Shown here piece after piece: positions 1 to 11,600 of a DNA stretch of 64,000 nucleotides. The notes under the pieces were generated by a model. The model worked only from the letters and a program-made list of their open reading frames with translations. It searched no databases and was not told the origin of the DNA. The stretch is from Tiliqua scincoides (Eukaryota; Chordata; Lepidosauria; Squamata; Scincidae): contig NC_089826.1 in assembly GCF_035046505.1 (NCBI RefSeq), forward strand, positions 84,098,254 to 84,162,253, given 5' to 3'. Both the position numbers and the translations under genes were made by a program. Position 1 is the first letter of the stretch. The number at the start of each line of letters is the position of its first letter.

Positions 1-51
1 TGGGAGACCCCAAGGGCCGCAAGTGGCCCCCGGGCTGGGGTTTGGGCACCC
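1..51 (+). repeat. right end of a hAT-type nonautonomous element
   Basis: The window opens inside a copy of the element found whole at 11,944-12,391 and 62,788-63,235. The shared end reads ...GGTTTGGGCACCC. The left part and its target duplication lie outside the window. Confidence 0.7.
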
Positions 52-357
52 GTGGGCTAAACTACTGTAGATACTCGCCTATAGTATGTGAAATTTTTGC
101 CAAGTAATCAGGCTCAAATTATCACTTCGCCTGATCTCCGGGTCAACCACAGGGCAAAGCCTTTCAACTCTGAACAGTTTCATTTCTCAAGGGCAGGCAA
201 ACAGGCAGGCACCAAGTTTCTCAAGCAGCAGGCAGGCACAGCTCCTTAGAAGCAATTGGTTAACCTTTTATTCTCCTTCCTTCTGCTGCAGCCTGGTTCT
301 GCTTGGCAAATGCTTGCAAAGCTGGTCTGTTTTTTGAAACACCAGGATGGGAATCCT

Positions 358-462
358 CCTTTCATCTGAAGCAGGCTACAATTCAATGCACCCTTACTCA
401 AGAGTAACACCCATGGAAAGCAGTGGGTCTACTTCTGAGTAAAAAGGGTTGCAAATATATGC
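358..462. repeat. short hairpin repeat (family S), degraded copy
   Basis: It resembles the roughly 95-bp palindromic unit seen best at 58,109-58,204, with a left arm TACAATTCAATGCACCCTTA, a centre CCATGGAAAGCAGTGGG and a right arm TACTTCTGAGTAAAAAGGG. It lies in the HTT intron before the first exon seen here. The rest of 52-592 shows nothing recognisable. Confidence 0.5.
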
Positions 463-592
463 AACTGCATCTCTCTGCTGTGAACTGAATTGCACACTCC
501 CAGTTATGTGTTATGGGTTGTATGTTGTACGTAGAGCTTCTGGCTTAACACACCAGACACCTTAAAGGTGGATTTGATTCATGGTTCTCCTG

Positions 593-1091
593 CAGTGGTT
601 CCCAACCCTTTTCACTTGCATATCCCTTGGCAGCCCATTTCCATAAATTGTACTCTTCATATTGGCAAAATGTTTGCAATTAATAATACAAGCCCTCATC
701 TCCTCTATATGAAAGCCCAGACTTCATGTATTTATCACATATTTTCTCTTTTTATCTGTTTGAAGAACAGAAGACTCTGCCTTTGCACTGTTTTGCACCA
801 GAAGTGTGCTGAGAAATTCTGGGTGATTGATCACTTTCCATATTATGTATCAGCTTTTTTACTGTGCTGGTTTTCAATCACTGGTTCATACATGAATTGA
901 TGACCAAAAACTAGCTATTGGTGGGGCTTTCACAGCCAACTAGCTACCTCCCTTCCTGCCTTGCTGGCCCTGCAAAGCATTCTGGAGCAGGACCTGCCTT
1001 TTTCTGCCATTATTCCATTCTTTTTCAAGTACCCCTAAAGGTCCTGTTGAGTGTCCATGGGAGTACATGAATACCAGGTTGGGAACCACTG
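593..1091. mobile_element. hAT-like nonautonomous DNA element
   Basis: The ends are inverted copies: CAGTGGTTCCCAACCC at the left and GGTTGGGAACCACTG at the right, typical of hAT (Charlie-type) termini. There is no transposase. Flanking 8-bp duplications are not convincing (TTCTCCTG against TTTTACTT), so the copy is probably old. Confidence 0.65.
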
Positions 1092-1192
1092 TTTTACTTA
1101 TCTGAGGGACTTATGCCTGTGTTCTGTTTGCTGCTCCGCTGTACCCAGTTGTGCAGCATATGGGGTTTCTTTAATTGATCAGATGCTGAATA

Positions 1193-1971
1193 CAGGTACA
1201 GCCTATTTATCCGCGTTAGTTCGGTTCCGTGACTCAGCGTGATTAACAAAAAATCAGTTGTGCAAAATCCCATAGAATTATGCAAATACAGCCTACAGCC
1301 TGACACTTCCGGATGGAAGGACACTAAGGCAGCTGTTATCAATCCCCTCCCCCTGCCTTCCCCTTTCACAGGTGGGATCCTGAGCTTGCTTGGGAGTCCT
1401 CTGTGTCCCAGGCAGCCTCCCGACAGCACTGCAGGTCCTCCTCCTCTTCGCTGCTACTGCTCCTGCAGCCCTCCCTGGCTGCAGCCATCATGGAAACTCC
1501 TCTGCCCCAGAGCATTCTGGGATTTGTAGTCCAGCTCTCTGCTCACCCTCACCTGTCTCTCCAAGGCTTGGCAAACACTCCCGGGGTTTTTTAAAGCAAT
1601 CCCTTCTGTTGCTATTGCAGCGGCTTGTATGTGTGTGTGTGAGTGAGAGAGAGAGAGGGAGAGAGCTCTGCCTTGCTGTACGTGTTCTGGCTACAGAGGT
1701 TTTCCACACACCCCTTCCCCTCTTCAGCCTCGGCTGGCTCAGGGGCTCCAGGAATGTTACTGTTCCTTTGCAAGGGGAGCCTCTTCCATGGCTCCAGGGC
1801 TATTTCCCTGCCTGGGCGAGGCGGAGCCTTTTTGCAGTGTTTTGGGCTGCCTGGAAACGGATCGAGAGGCCAGCACAGGGCAAAGGTGTGTGTGACTTTC
1901 AGTACCCCCACCCCATTCGCGTTGAGACAAATCCACAGATAAAAAATCCATGGATAAATAGGCTGCACCTG
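1193..1971. mobile_element. pogo/Tigger-like nonautonomous element with TA target duplication
   Basis: The terminal inverted repeats CAGGTACAGCCTATTTATCC and (reversed) CAGGTGCAGCCTATTTATCC are each flanked by TA, the duplication of the Tc1/mariner-pogo superfamily. The 779-bp interior has no transposase. It contains a GT/GA microsatellite. Confidence 0.7.
1627..1664. repeat. microsatellite (GT)n-(GA)n
   Basis: A TGTGTGTGTG run passes into a GAGAGAGAGA run inside the pogo-like element. Confidence 0.85.
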
Positions 1972-1973
1972 TA

Positions 1974-2390
1974 CAGTACTTTATTTATACAAGTATGCAT
2001 TGCTCAACAATGGGGGTGCATTTTGCGAATCCTGTCATTAGGTGCATTCATCTTCCGAACAACTGCGAAAGGTAGCCAGGGAGCACCCCAGAATGCTTTG
2101 TGGCAGCCAGGTCTACAAGAGTTTATTTGTAGGAGAACTTCCAGTAACCGCTAGGAATTTTGCATCAGTTCTTACAAATGCAAGTTTTGTAAATGATACA
2201 CATAAATATTGATTTTTGTCCTCATCATCAAGGGTGGAGTTTTGGGTATATTGATATCTATGTTCCCTACCAAATGCTCCGAATACATGGTCACATGTAG
2301 TTTGCAGATTTTTAACAAGTTTGTTTACTGCTAATGTAAAGCTGTAACAAGAGAAACTCAAATTTGTCCTCTGTGTGATTCTGTCTGTAG
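1974..2390. other. HTT: HTT intron, possible further DNA-transposon fragment
   Basis: The part 1974-2060 (GCATTGCTCAACAATGGGGG, then TTTGCGAATCCTGTCATTAG) recalls the ends of mammalian Tigger-type elements, but no partner end is visible. The rest shows only intron and the acceptor tract before 2391. Confidence 0.3.
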
Positions 2391-2491
2391 GCTGGACAAA
2401 CCGCATGCAGTTTGAAGAGACTTGGGCTACTCTTCTTGGTGTCCTTGTAACCCAACCAATTGTAATGGATCAAGAGGAAAACCAGCAAGAG
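2391..2491 (+). CDS. HTT: HTT exon (human exon 54 equivalent)
   Basis: The exon lies between acceptor CTGTCTGTAG and donor GTAAAA. It reads (G)[15 protein letters not shown], then [18 protein letters not shown]. The core [16 protein letters not shown] is the same as in human huntingtin. It starts with two bases of a split codon and ends on a whole codon (GAG). The acidic end (DQEENQQE) corresponds to the variable EQEESPPE stretch of human. Confidence 0.95.
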
Positions 2492-3440
2492 GTAAAATAA
2501 TCTCATGAGTGATTTTATGTTTGCATTAATTCTCTTAATTTCAGCTCCTACCAAGTGTGTAGCTTCTCAGTACATAACTTCAATATTAGTTGCAGTGTTC
2601 TGTCAGAATCCTTGTTTTCTAACAGTTATTAATTATTCCTTAAATTAGCAAAGTGAATTTCAGCCTCAAGCCCAGTTCAAGTTCCCCAGCACCTGAGACC
2701 ATATGTTCTCAAACTCCTTGGGAGTTTGAGACCCAAACTAAGTATGTGCAGGGGAAGGGCTAAGGCAACAACATAATTCCCAGGATCATGCTGCTGCCGG
2801 GGACGGGAAGAGGGTTTTTAACTTACCTGCAGCCAGCACCTGGTGTCTGGGGAGCCCTCTGCAGGGCTGCAAATGTCTAAAAAAACCCTCTGCACCTGTG
2901 AATGTCTTTAAAAAAGTGCCTTTTTGGGGAGAATGAGGGCAATGGGGTGTTTCAGGCCTCCATCCCTCCCTTTAAAAGGGTAAATAGCAAGCTGGTCTTG
3001 CTGAACCTGCTAACATGCTTGGAGTAAAAAGGTATGAAGGGCAGCATAGGAGACGCTCTCTATCTAAGGACAGAGCTTCCTGCCTTTGCAGAAAAACAAT
3101 GGGATAATCAAGATGACTCCAGTTCTGGAAACCATCAGGGGCTGCCAGGGAAAGTGAATAGTAGATGGCAGCTTAGAAGAAAAATGATAAAGCCTAACTT
3201 CGTATATTATTTAGCTGGAAATCTGAGCTTTGTTAAGAAGATAGTAATTTTGTCTAGTCAGGTACAGTTCTGGGCTTCTTTGTGAATTTGGCCTTTCTCA
3301 CTTTTTGGTTCATTGAAAATTACTGATTTTCTTTTATTCTTATTCCATGGGCTCAAAACAGCTTACATATTTTCTTCTACTTGCTAATCATCTTGTCTCC
3401 TGGAGCTATATAGTTTTAAAGGGGGAAAAATGATGTGGAG
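2492..3440. other. HTT: HTT intron with part of a G-rich repeat family
   Basis: Around 2,690-2,890 the text (TTCTCAAACTCCTTGGGAG, then GGGGAGCCCTCTGCAGG) is shared with 25,222-25,640 and 36,300-36,490, so it is a dispersed repeat, perhaps hAT-like. Nothing else is recognisable. Confidence 0.4.
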
Positions 3441-3790
3441 CAGTGGTTCTCAAACTTTAGCACTGGGACCCACTTTTAAGAATGAGAATCTGTCAGGACC
3501 CACTAGAAGTGATATCATGACTAGATGTGACATCTTCAACAGGAAGAGTTTTAACAATCCTAGGCTGCAATCCTACCCACACTTACCCAGGAGTAAGTCC
3601 CATTTACTAGCATTGTTAAAAGCCTACACATAGTAGCCTGTTAAAAGTACAGATCTGTAAATGCAGTCACATACCTTGGTAGCATGAAGTCTAATATATT
3701 AAAAATAAAATATTGAAATGAATGGAGACCCACCTGAAATTGGCCCGCGACCCACCTTGTGGGTCCTGGCCTACAGTTCAAGAAACACTG
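3441..3790 (+). mobile_element. hAT-like 350-bp nonautonomous element
   Basis: Starts CAGTGGTTCTCAAACTTTAG and ends GAAACACTG. Flanking 8-mers ATGTGGAG and GTGTGAAG match at 6 of 8 positions. Related copies in the opposite orientation lie at 31,404-32,813 (interrupted by an LTR) and 35,276-35,798 (interrupted by a hairpin element). No coding capacity. Confidence 0.75.
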
Positions 3791-3972
3791 GTGTGAAGGT
3801 TTACATGAGGCCAAATCTACTCAAAGTGACATTGTAAAAATAGAAGGGGAAAAAAGAGCTCAGTTGTAGGTGCAATAGTCTCTGGTGCTCTGCCAGGAGG
3901 AAGGTAGATACCAAGTTATGGTTTAAACTTAGATTTCTCTTGTGACATAGTACATGATTTTTTTCCATTCAG

Positions 3973-4127
3973 GAGGACACAGAAAGGACCCAAATAAATG
4001 TCCTGGCTGTTCAAGCCATAACATCATTGGTGTTGAGTGCAATGACGATACCACTTGCAGGCAACCCAGCAGTCAGCTGCTTAGAACAGCAACCTCGAAA
4101 CAAAGCTTTAAAAGTACTGGATACAAG
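3973..4127 (+). CDS. HTT: HTT exon (human exon 55 equivalent)
   Basis: Acceptor TTCCATTCAG, donor GTATTT. The exon encodes [40 protein letters not shown] and [11 protein letters not shown], then AG of a split arginine codon. This tracks human [20 protein letters not shown] residue for residue, with small changes later (TIPLA for TVPVA). It has 51 full codons and joins in phase to both neighbours. Confidence 0.96.
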
Positions 4128-4817
4128 GTATTTTCAGATGTTGGTCTTTCTGACTTTATATGGCAGTTCTCATCCTAACTCTGTCTTCCCCTAATTCCTT
4201 TCCCAATTTTAGCTACATTTCATGTGTCCATTTGTAAAAATTGGGGTGGCTTTACTGGTGGCGTGCATGCCTGGGACACCTGAAAGAGACCACGCCTATA
4301 CCCAGCCATCTGTCGAGGCACTGAGAATCTGCTGTTGCTCCCTACCACTGTTAGAGAATGAAAAAGGACAGTCTGCTGCTTCTCCTCTTCCTCCCTGTTG
4401 CTTCCTGGGTCCTTGGCTGACTTACTGGGTAGTGGAGGAGCAGTGGCAGCAGGATTTGGAAAATGGCACTGGGGGGAAAAAGAGGATGAGCTGCTCTTAA
4501 TCCCTATGGCCTTCTAAGCCTTCCCATTGGACCTGGGCCCTGACTTCTGGCTGCCTCATTGGAGCAGCAGCAGGCTGTCTTCCTTTTTACTTGAGTACCA
4601 TTTTACAAATCCAGCTTCCCCCAGATACCTGTATCTCATTGAAGACCCCGAGGTCCATTGTGCTTATACGTTAGCTTGATGCAATGTATGAGCTATTTCC
4701 ATCAAAACAGCTGTCTGCTAGATTTAACTGGAGCCTGGTGGTGGATAGATGCTGTGACTGTAACCTATTGAATCCCTGGCATGTATTTTTTTTTTTTGTC
4801 CTTGGTATGACTTAGAC
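4128..4817. other. HTT: HTT intron, nothing recognised
   Basis: No conserved coding, RNA or clear repeat structure was seen up to the hAT copy at 4818. Confidence 0.4.
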
Positions 4818-5273
4818 CAGGGGTGCCCAAACCCCGGCCCTGGGGCCACTTGCGGCCCTCAGTGCAGCCCTCAGGGAGCCCCCAGTCTCCAATCAACCTC
4901 TGGCCCTCCAGAAATTTGTTGGAGCCCGCTCTGGCCCAATGCAACTGATCTCAGTGTGAGGACCACTGTTCGACCTCTCGCGTGAGTTGTGGGATGAGGG
5001 CACCCTCCACTACTTGCTGTTGCATGTCTGTGATGCAGTAGCGACAGCAAAGGAAAGACCAACCTTGCTTTGTGCAAGGCCTTTTATAGGCCTTGAGCTA
5101 TCGCAAGTCCTTCATTCATTCATATAAGTTCATCTTTAATATATTCATTTATGTAAGCTTACGTAAATTTATCCAAATTTTAAATGTAAATTAATTCTTT
5201 TTTTCCCCCGGCCCCCTGACACAGTATCAGAGAGATGATGTGGCCCTCCTGCCAAAAACTTTGGACACCCCTG
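4818..5273 (-). mobile_element. hAT nonautonomous element with perfect 8-bp target duplication
   Basis: Ends CAGGGGTGCCCAAACC and (reversed) CAGGGGTGTCCAAAGT. Flanked by ACTTAGAC at 4810-4817 and 5274-5281. It is the same family as 11,944 and 62,788 but inverted. No open transposase. Confidence 0.9.
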
Positions 5274-5293
5274 ACTTAGACTTACACCTAAAT

Positions 5294-5560
5294 CAGTGAT
5301 TTTCAATCTTTTTCATTTCATGGCACGCTGGCAAGGCAGTAAAGTTGTCAAGGCACACCATGGGTTTTTTGACACTTGACAAGGCACACTGTGCTATCAG
5401 TACAGGGCTCACATCTCCCAATGGTCCTTTTGATAAATGACCCTCTCCCAAATTCCCTAGATCCTCCCATGCCATTCGGCACATTGGGCAGTAAGCATTC
5501 TCCATTGTACTCGATCAATTGCAGCAGACTCAGCTTCATCCCATGACAGGTTGATAGGGC
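5294..5560 (+). mobile_element. hAT-like fragment (second family)
   Basis: Starts CAGTGATTTTCAATCTTTTT, followed by CATGGCACGC and GTTGTCAAGGCACACCATG. The same words occur in the shorter complete copy at 30,363-30,573. The right end is not clear. It lies only 20 bp from the previous hAT element. Confidence 0.55.
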
Positions 5561-6408
5561 AATAGTGGCAAACCACCAAGGGTGTTGTCGTCTTTGGTAT
5601 GAAGACTTACATACTGTTTTTCTGAATCCATTACCGACCTGCTACTCAGGGAGATGCGATGATATAATTTTGCATTTCCTCCTTTCTGCTTCTGACAAAC
5701 CATCTATTACCCAGTTTGCTGATTATCTCTATGCTGTTATTCAGAGACACCCAAGTTAAATCTGCTGTTCCTCATAGAGCTGCTGATATATGAGCTTGTA
5801 GGAACCCCTGTGTTAGGGGCAGGCCATTTTTGTTCTTTGTCTATTTGTATTTATTTTTATACCTCATAAAGGGAAATGAAATGAAAGGTAAAGGTAAATC
5901 CAGCTGTCACTCCTTTCTCACTCCCTCTTTTGTACAGTAACCCAGCCAGGAGACTCATGGCTCAGTCAGATGATTATGGGGAACAGGTGGCATCCATGGA
6001 TGCAAGTCCTCCATCATGCCTCCATCTATAGGAATAGTGATGCCAATGAGGGAGGACTGTTGCCTATCCCCTACCCAGTTCCCAGGTACTGGGTGGAAGA
6101 GGGATAGCTGGCGCGCGCATACCCTTTTAGAAGTATGCAGGGGGACTTTGCAGGCCTTTTGCACATACCAGATTTCCTTATGTCATTAAAGGAAAAGTTG
6201 CATCTGTATGGAGTTAACCTTTCAGTTTTCATGGCAGTTTCTTGAATTTTGAGGCATAATTCAGTTCAAAGCAAATTTAAGTTTAGGCATATTGTTCATT
6301 TGGATTTTAAATATTAATTTAAACACATACAGCTGGTATAATAATTTCACTAGAAAGACTTTATAAAAAATGCTTTTACTATTTATAACTAATTCTACTG
6401 AGCTTCAG
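5561..6408. other. HTT: HTT intron, nothing recognised
   Basis: AT-rich intron text up to the acceptor before 6409. No supported feature. Confidence 0.4.
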
Positions 6409-6548
6409 GTTTGGAAGGAAATTGAGTGTCATCAGAGGAATTGTGGAGCAAGAAATACAGGAGATGGCATCTAAGAGAGACAACATTGCGACTCACCACT
6501 TGTACCAGGCCTGGGATCCTGTTCCATCTCTGTCCCCTTCTGCTACAG
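6409..6548 (+). CDS. HTT: HTT exon (human exon 56 equivalent)
   Basis: Acceptor AGCTTCAG, donor GTGTGT. Encodes (R)[20 protein letters not shown], then [20 protein letters not shown] and LSPSAT. The stretch [17 protein letters not shown] is the same as human. One base completes the split arginine codon at the left, and one base starts a glycine codon at the right. Confidence 0.96.
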
Positions 6549-7101
6549 GTGTGTACCCATTTGTTGCTTATATAGTTCTGCTTCCTATTAGCAGCTCAAG
6601 CTCTGCAAGGGTTATTAAAATACAAAAGCAGTTATTGCAAGATGAAAGCAGAGTAAATGTATAACACGTGACGGGGTGTGAGACTTTGTTGTTCTGCTTG
6701 AACTCACTACATAGGTCGGTCTTTGACTCCAGAGCAAGACCAACTGTCCTCCTCTTTGTGATAGTTTTCATGGATTGAGTAAAATCTGATTTTTCCCAGT
6801 CCTTTGTTAATCTTAATGCTGAAGGTCCTAAACGTTAATCATCTTGATTCATTCCTTAGGAAGTTTCTCCCATTTATTGACAACATCATTGAAATGTGAT
6901 GTCACAAATGGGATATGCCAACCCATATCACTTCTATATTCTCGGCATAGCACATGTTAACGCAGCCCAAAATTGCATTCACAATTTGTAGAATGGCATC
7001 TCGCTCCTCTTGTGGCTTTCATTGCAATCCTATTCATGTTTATGTAGAAGCAACCCTGTTAATTTACTCTCAGGTAAGTGTGTATATAGGATTGCAGCCT
7101 T
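6549..7101. other. HTT: HTT intron with a degraded family-S hairpin repeat
   Basis: At 7,018-7,101 there is ATTGCAATCCTATTCATG at the left and ATATAGGATTGCAGCCT at the right, arms like those of the repeat at 58,109. The remainder is unremarkable. Confidence 0.4.
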
Positions 7102-7279
7102 AGGGCCAAATCCTATCCCATTTCCAGCACTGGTGCAGCCATGCCAACAGGGCATGCGCTGCATGCTGCATTAGGGGGACAGTCACAGAGGCCTCGGAGG
7201 TAAGGGAATGTTTGTTCCTTTTCCTCATGGCTGCATTGCCGCTGCACTGGCATTGGAAAGTTGGATAGGTTTGAGCCCT
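7102..7279. mobile_element. fold-back element, family F1
   Basis: Imperfect inverted ends: AGGGCCAAATCCTATCC at the left, and GTTGGATAGGTTTGAGCCCT at the right. The middle carries the family words GGGCATGCGCTGCATGCTGC and GGTAAGGGAATGTTTGTTCC. Other copies: 32,828; 35,519; 44,085; 46,820; 56,851; 61,723. Confidence 0.65.
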
Positions 7280-7660
7280 TGGTCAGGATGTGACACAATG
7301 GAATTGCCACACTCATCCACATCTGTGGTACTATGGCCTGGACAGAAATTCTCTGTTTTGTATATACAAATACAGCACCACATTTCCAACTAAGCTAGTA
7401 TGAGCAGTTCTGTTTCATGAACATGTCTTGGTTCAGTTTTCCATTTTTATCAAAACAGCCATTAGGTGCACAAACTGATGGTGCAACCTGCAACAAGCCG
7501 AATACTCCTCTGTACATTGAGCTCATCAGTAGAAATGGTCACTACTGTGTTGTGACCACAGTACCTGTGTGTATCTTTTACAGAGACAGAACAGCATTCA
7601 TTTTCATTCAGGGCAGCTGCTTGCGTCAGGAGGCAGAATCAACTGATGCTCCAGCTTTTT
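7280..7660. other. HTT: HTT intron, nothing recognised
   Basis: Intron text up to the poly(T) that marks the tail of the L1 relic. No feature seen. Confidence 0.35.
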
Positions 7661-10227
7661 TTTTTTATTTTCCAAAAGCCAATATAAACAAACACATATA
7701 ACACATAACACAAAAAAAATAACACCACTACACACACAAAAAAGGGGTGCAGGAAATCATATATCATTATCATGTATCACTACAACTAATAAATTACATA
7801 TCTTAATCAATTTCCTCTTCTAAATTTACCACTTAATATAATTTTTCATTCATCCGTCTATTATATCATATCAAATATATTATATTTGTAATACAATCAT
7901 CTAAATGCCCTATTATATATTTCTAAAACTTCATTTTCAACCAAGCATAAAAAGATTTCCATTGCTCAATTTGTGTCAGTTTTTGTAATTAATCCAAAAT
8001 TTCTGAATGCCTGTCCATTGCCTCATTATTTTCTCTATTAATTCATCTTTCATTAATATTTTAAAATCCTTCCAATATCTAACATATAAAATCCTCACTA
8101 CAATTAAAATCATAATAACTAAATACACATCATTTTCTTTATAACATCTAAAATAATATTAAGCAAAAATAATTCAGGTTTCAGCGATATCATAAATTCA
8201 ACAATCTCTTGTATTAAATTTCTTACCATTCTCCAATAGATTTGCATTTTTTTTCATATCCACCACATGTTCCTTCCACACATTTACACTTCCAACAACT
8301 ATTTGATATATTCTGTTTCATTTTTACCAGTTTTTTGTGTCATATACCATCTATAAAACATTTTATATATCTTTTCTTTAAAATTTGTTGCTCTAATAAA
8401 TTTTATATCGTGCTTCTAGATCTGTTCCCATTGATCTATTGTGATATTATGGTCTTTATTTTATGCCCATTTTATCATACATTATTTTTTCTTACGTCTC
8501 AAAATCCAATAAAAATATATACTTTTTTATATTTTTCTTTTGTTTCTAGCAATAGTCTATCAAATGGCATCTATTCCATATAGAAACCTTCTTATTTGTC
8601 TCTCCCAAATTTTGAAATAATTATTGGCGCATCCACCAGCCGGTCTCCACACCTTGCCTTGACAATTCTTCTTTTTTCTCTTCTTCCTCACTCTCCATGG
8701 AACATGTCTCAGAATTCTAGCTTTATTGTCATCCACTGTCCATTTCTTTTCCTGTGAAGCCTTCAGCAGTTTATCTCTGTAAAAGGTTCTGATGAACTTC
8801 ACATGAATTTCTCTTGGTAATTCGTGTTTTCTCAAATAAAAAGTGCTCACTCTTCTCGCTGAATCCAATTCTTTAGGTATCTCCTTCAGTGTATCAATCC
8901 ATTCTGATACTAATCTAACAATCCGTCGTGATGTATCTTCTTCTTTCTCTTCTGGTATATTTTGTATCCTCACCACTGGAGCTGCACTATCCATCTGAAT
9001 TTCCATTGCTGTCTCTGCATCATGCTGATTTTCTTCTATCTCCGATATTTTAGCTTGGTCTTTTCTTATCTTTTGTCCCAATCTCTCAATCTCTTGTTTA
9101 TCTTCTTCTGGTGTAATTTTCACATCCATCAGGTGTCGACTTAGTTCATCTAATTGTTTAGTTAAAACATCCACACTGTCTTGAATCTGTGCAGATTGAT
9201 TTATTTGTTGCTGCACCATTGCCAACAGTTTTTCCATGTTGTCTTGCATAGTCTGTTTCCAGTCTTTCCCTTATGCTTCCTCTTGTACTAATTTTCCCAA
9301 TCCCATCTCTGATGCTGGCAACCTTCGGACTTTCTTACCCACCATCTTCATTCTTCTTTCCTATGGAACTCAAATATCCTTTGCTCGCAACGCTCTTTAA
9401 AACCACTAGATGTCCACAGCGTATCATCTTCCTTGCTCCACTTATAAACAGAAATCCAATTCTTGCAATGTCTTTTTAAATCCACGAGATGTCACTGGTG
9501 CACTGTTCTTGTTTTGTTTGTGTTCTCTTATCTCTTAACTATACTTGTAGCCTTGGCAACCGACATTCCTCAGTCCGCAAGAATGTCAAAACATCCAGCC
9601 GTTTTCAGGCAATCCCAAACGAAAGTATCAAATCAAGACAATAAACGCTCCAATACACAAACTTTATCCAAGGACAATTAATATGTAGTCCACCGAAATT
9701 CAAAGTTATAAAGTTGTAATTATATTTTCAGATAACCCTAACAAGCTTGGTAAATCTCTTCTATGATTTCTCCTCACACTGATAAACAGCTGAGGGGGGA
9801 GGAACCTCCCCCCCCTCTTCTTCTCACAGCCAAAAAAACCAAATCAGGCAGTCAATTACTCAATCCATGCCAGGCATACACAAACGGAATAACACTTACT
9901 TAAGTCTTTCAAAGTCTTTCCTTGCTGGGGCCTTCAGCTTAATTCAACATGAATTCTTCACAATTACTGCCAAGACAGCGGAATCTCCTGGGAAAGCCCC
10001 CTGACTGGGCTTTTCTCCTCAGAAATCATGCCATCACATGGTGGAGTTTGTCTCTCCTGACAAACAATGCCCAGGTCTCCTCAGATCCGCAGGTTTTGGG
10101 GAAAAACAAAGTGCTCTCCAAGAGCTTGAGAAAGGAACGTCTGCTCACTGCTGCTGTCCCCTCCCCTCCTCAAGGAACTCCTATGTTAAGTCTGTTTAAC
10201 CTGAAGATAAATTAACCCCTCCCCCCG
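7661..10227 (-). mobile_element. L1 LINE relic carrying ORF1 but almost no ORF2 (half-L1 form)
   Basis: The element reads on the minus strand. The T-run at 7,661-7,670 is its poly(A) tail, after an AATAAA. The single coherent reading frame is an L1 ORF1 at 9,249-8,560. Between that stop and the tail only about 900 AT-rich bases remain, and they read as a broken ORF2 end (for example ...QWKSFYAWLKM-like fragments). The endonuclease and reverse transcriptase are missing. The stretch 9,250-10,227 would be the 5' UTR. The G-rich run (as C-run) at 10,218-10,226 fits an L1 5' end, but that boundary is inferred. No target duplication found. Confidence 0.7.
8560..9249 (-). CDS. L1 ORF1 protein (RNA-binding, coiled coil), in a relic
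   Basis: A 229-residue frame with the usual L1 ORF1p order. A heptad-rich coiled coil at about residues 1-75 (IQDSVDVLTKQLDELSRHLM) is followed by an RRM-like start, VVRIQNIPEEKEEDTSRRIV, at about 91-115. A C-terminal domain around 140-195 includes LPREIHVKFIRTFYRDKLL and the basic tail HVPWRVRKKRKKK. ORF1p binds L1 RNA as a trimer in the family. At 229 residues it is shorter than the roughly 340 usual in mammals. It is not a host gene. The frame has stayed open although the element lost ORF2. Confidence 0.75.
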   Translation of the reverse strand: MQDNMEKLLAMVQQQINQSAQIQDSVDVLTKQLDELSRHLMDVKITPEEDKQEIERLGQKIRKDQAKISEIEENQHDAETAMEIQMDSAAPVVRIQNIPEEKEEDTSRRIVRLVSEWIDTLKEIPKELDSARRVSTFYLRKHELPREIHVKFIRTFYRDKLLKASQEKKWTVDDNKARILRHVPWRVRKKRKKKNCQGKVWRPAGGCANNYFKIWERQIRRFLYGIDAI

Positions 10228-10431
10228 CTTCAGTTGGAGAAAATGGGCATTTTCTTACTAGAAGTTCTTTTTGTGAATTTCTCGTGCTTTTATCCCTGTC
10301 CTGTCCTGTTTTGGGGAATTGGGAGCTCTGCCATGAAGAATTTGATCATCAACTTCAGTGACTCTCTCTCTAACCGAATGGGCTTTCCTGATGCTATGCC
10401 TTCTTGTTTCGCACAAAAGCAGAAATTTACA

Positions 10432-11518
10432 TAAGAACAGCCCCGCTGGATCAGGCCATAGGCCCATCTAGTCCAGCTTCCTGTATCTCACAGTGGCCCA
10501 CCAAATGCCCCAGGGACCATATTAGATAACAAGAGACCTCATCCGGGTGCCCTCCCTTCTATCTGACCTTCTGACATAGCCCATTTCTAAAATCAGGAGG
10601 TTGCGCATACACATCATGGCTTGTAACCTGTAATGGATTTTTCCTCCAGAAACTTGTCCAATCCCCTTTTAAAGGCGTCCAGGCCAGATGCCGTCACCAT
10701 ATCCTGTGGCAAGGAGTTCCACAGACCAACCACACGCTGAGTAAAGAAATATTTTCTCTTGTCAGTTCTAACTCTCCCAACACTCAATTTTAGTGGATGT
10801 CCCCTGGTTCTGGTGTTATGTGAGAGTGTAAAGAGCATCTCTCTATCCACTCTGTCCATCCCCTGCATAATTTTGTATGTCTCAATCATGTGCCCCCTCA
10901 GGCGTCTCTTTTCTAGGCTGAAGAGACCCAAACGCTGTAGCCTTTCCTCATAAGGAAGTTGCCCTAGCCCCGTAATCATCTTAGTCGCTCTCTTTGCACC
11001 TTTTCCATTTCCACTATGTCTTTTTTGAGATGCAGTGACCAGAACTGGACACAATACTCCAGCTGTGGCCTTACCATCACTTTGTACAACGGCATTATAA
11101 TATTAGTCATTTTGTTCTCATTACCTTTCCTAATGATCCCAAGCATAGAATTGGCCTTCTGCACTGCCGCTGCACGTTGGGTCGACACTTTCATCGAACT
11201 GTCCACCACCACCCCAAGATCTCTCTCCTGATCTGTCACAGACAGCTCAGAACCCATCAGCCTATATCTAAAGTTTTGATTTTTTGCCCCAATGTGCATG
11301 ACTTTACACTTACTTACATTGAAACGCACCTGCCATTTTGCTGCCCATTCTGCCAGTCTGGAGAGATCCTTCTGGAGCTCCTCACAATCACTTCTGGTCT
11401 TCACCACTCGGAAAAGTTTGGTGTCGTCTGCAAACTTTGCTACCTCACTGCTCAACCCTGTCTCCAGGTCATTTATGAAGAGGTTGAAAAGCACCAGTCC
11501 CAGGACAGATCCTTTAGG
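10432..11518 (-). mobile_element. 5'-truncated CR1 LINE, reverse-transcriptase end and 3' UTR
   Basis: Minus-strand frames give the end of a CR1 reverse transcriptase: LFNLFINDL, KFADDTKLFRVV (the FADD active-site motif), VMVRPQLEYCVQFWS, then after a frameshift ITGLGQLPYEERLQRLGLFS and KRKYFFTQRVVGLWNSLPQD. The 3' UTR ends in the repeat CATAAGAACAGCCCCGCTGG (as read on +). It lies in the HTT intron close to the acceptor of the exon at 11,601. Confidence 0.9.
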
Positions 11519-11600
11519 ATCAGGAATTTAGGATCAGGAAAGTGTTTAGGCTTGCATAGGATTTCATTTAAAACAATTTTGTTTTGTCTCTTTATTTCAG

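Noticed and set aside
1390-2154. 254-residue frame on the plus strand
   Set aside because: No recognisable domain, lies across a pogo-like element and a microsatellite in an HTT intron, with competing frames on both strands.
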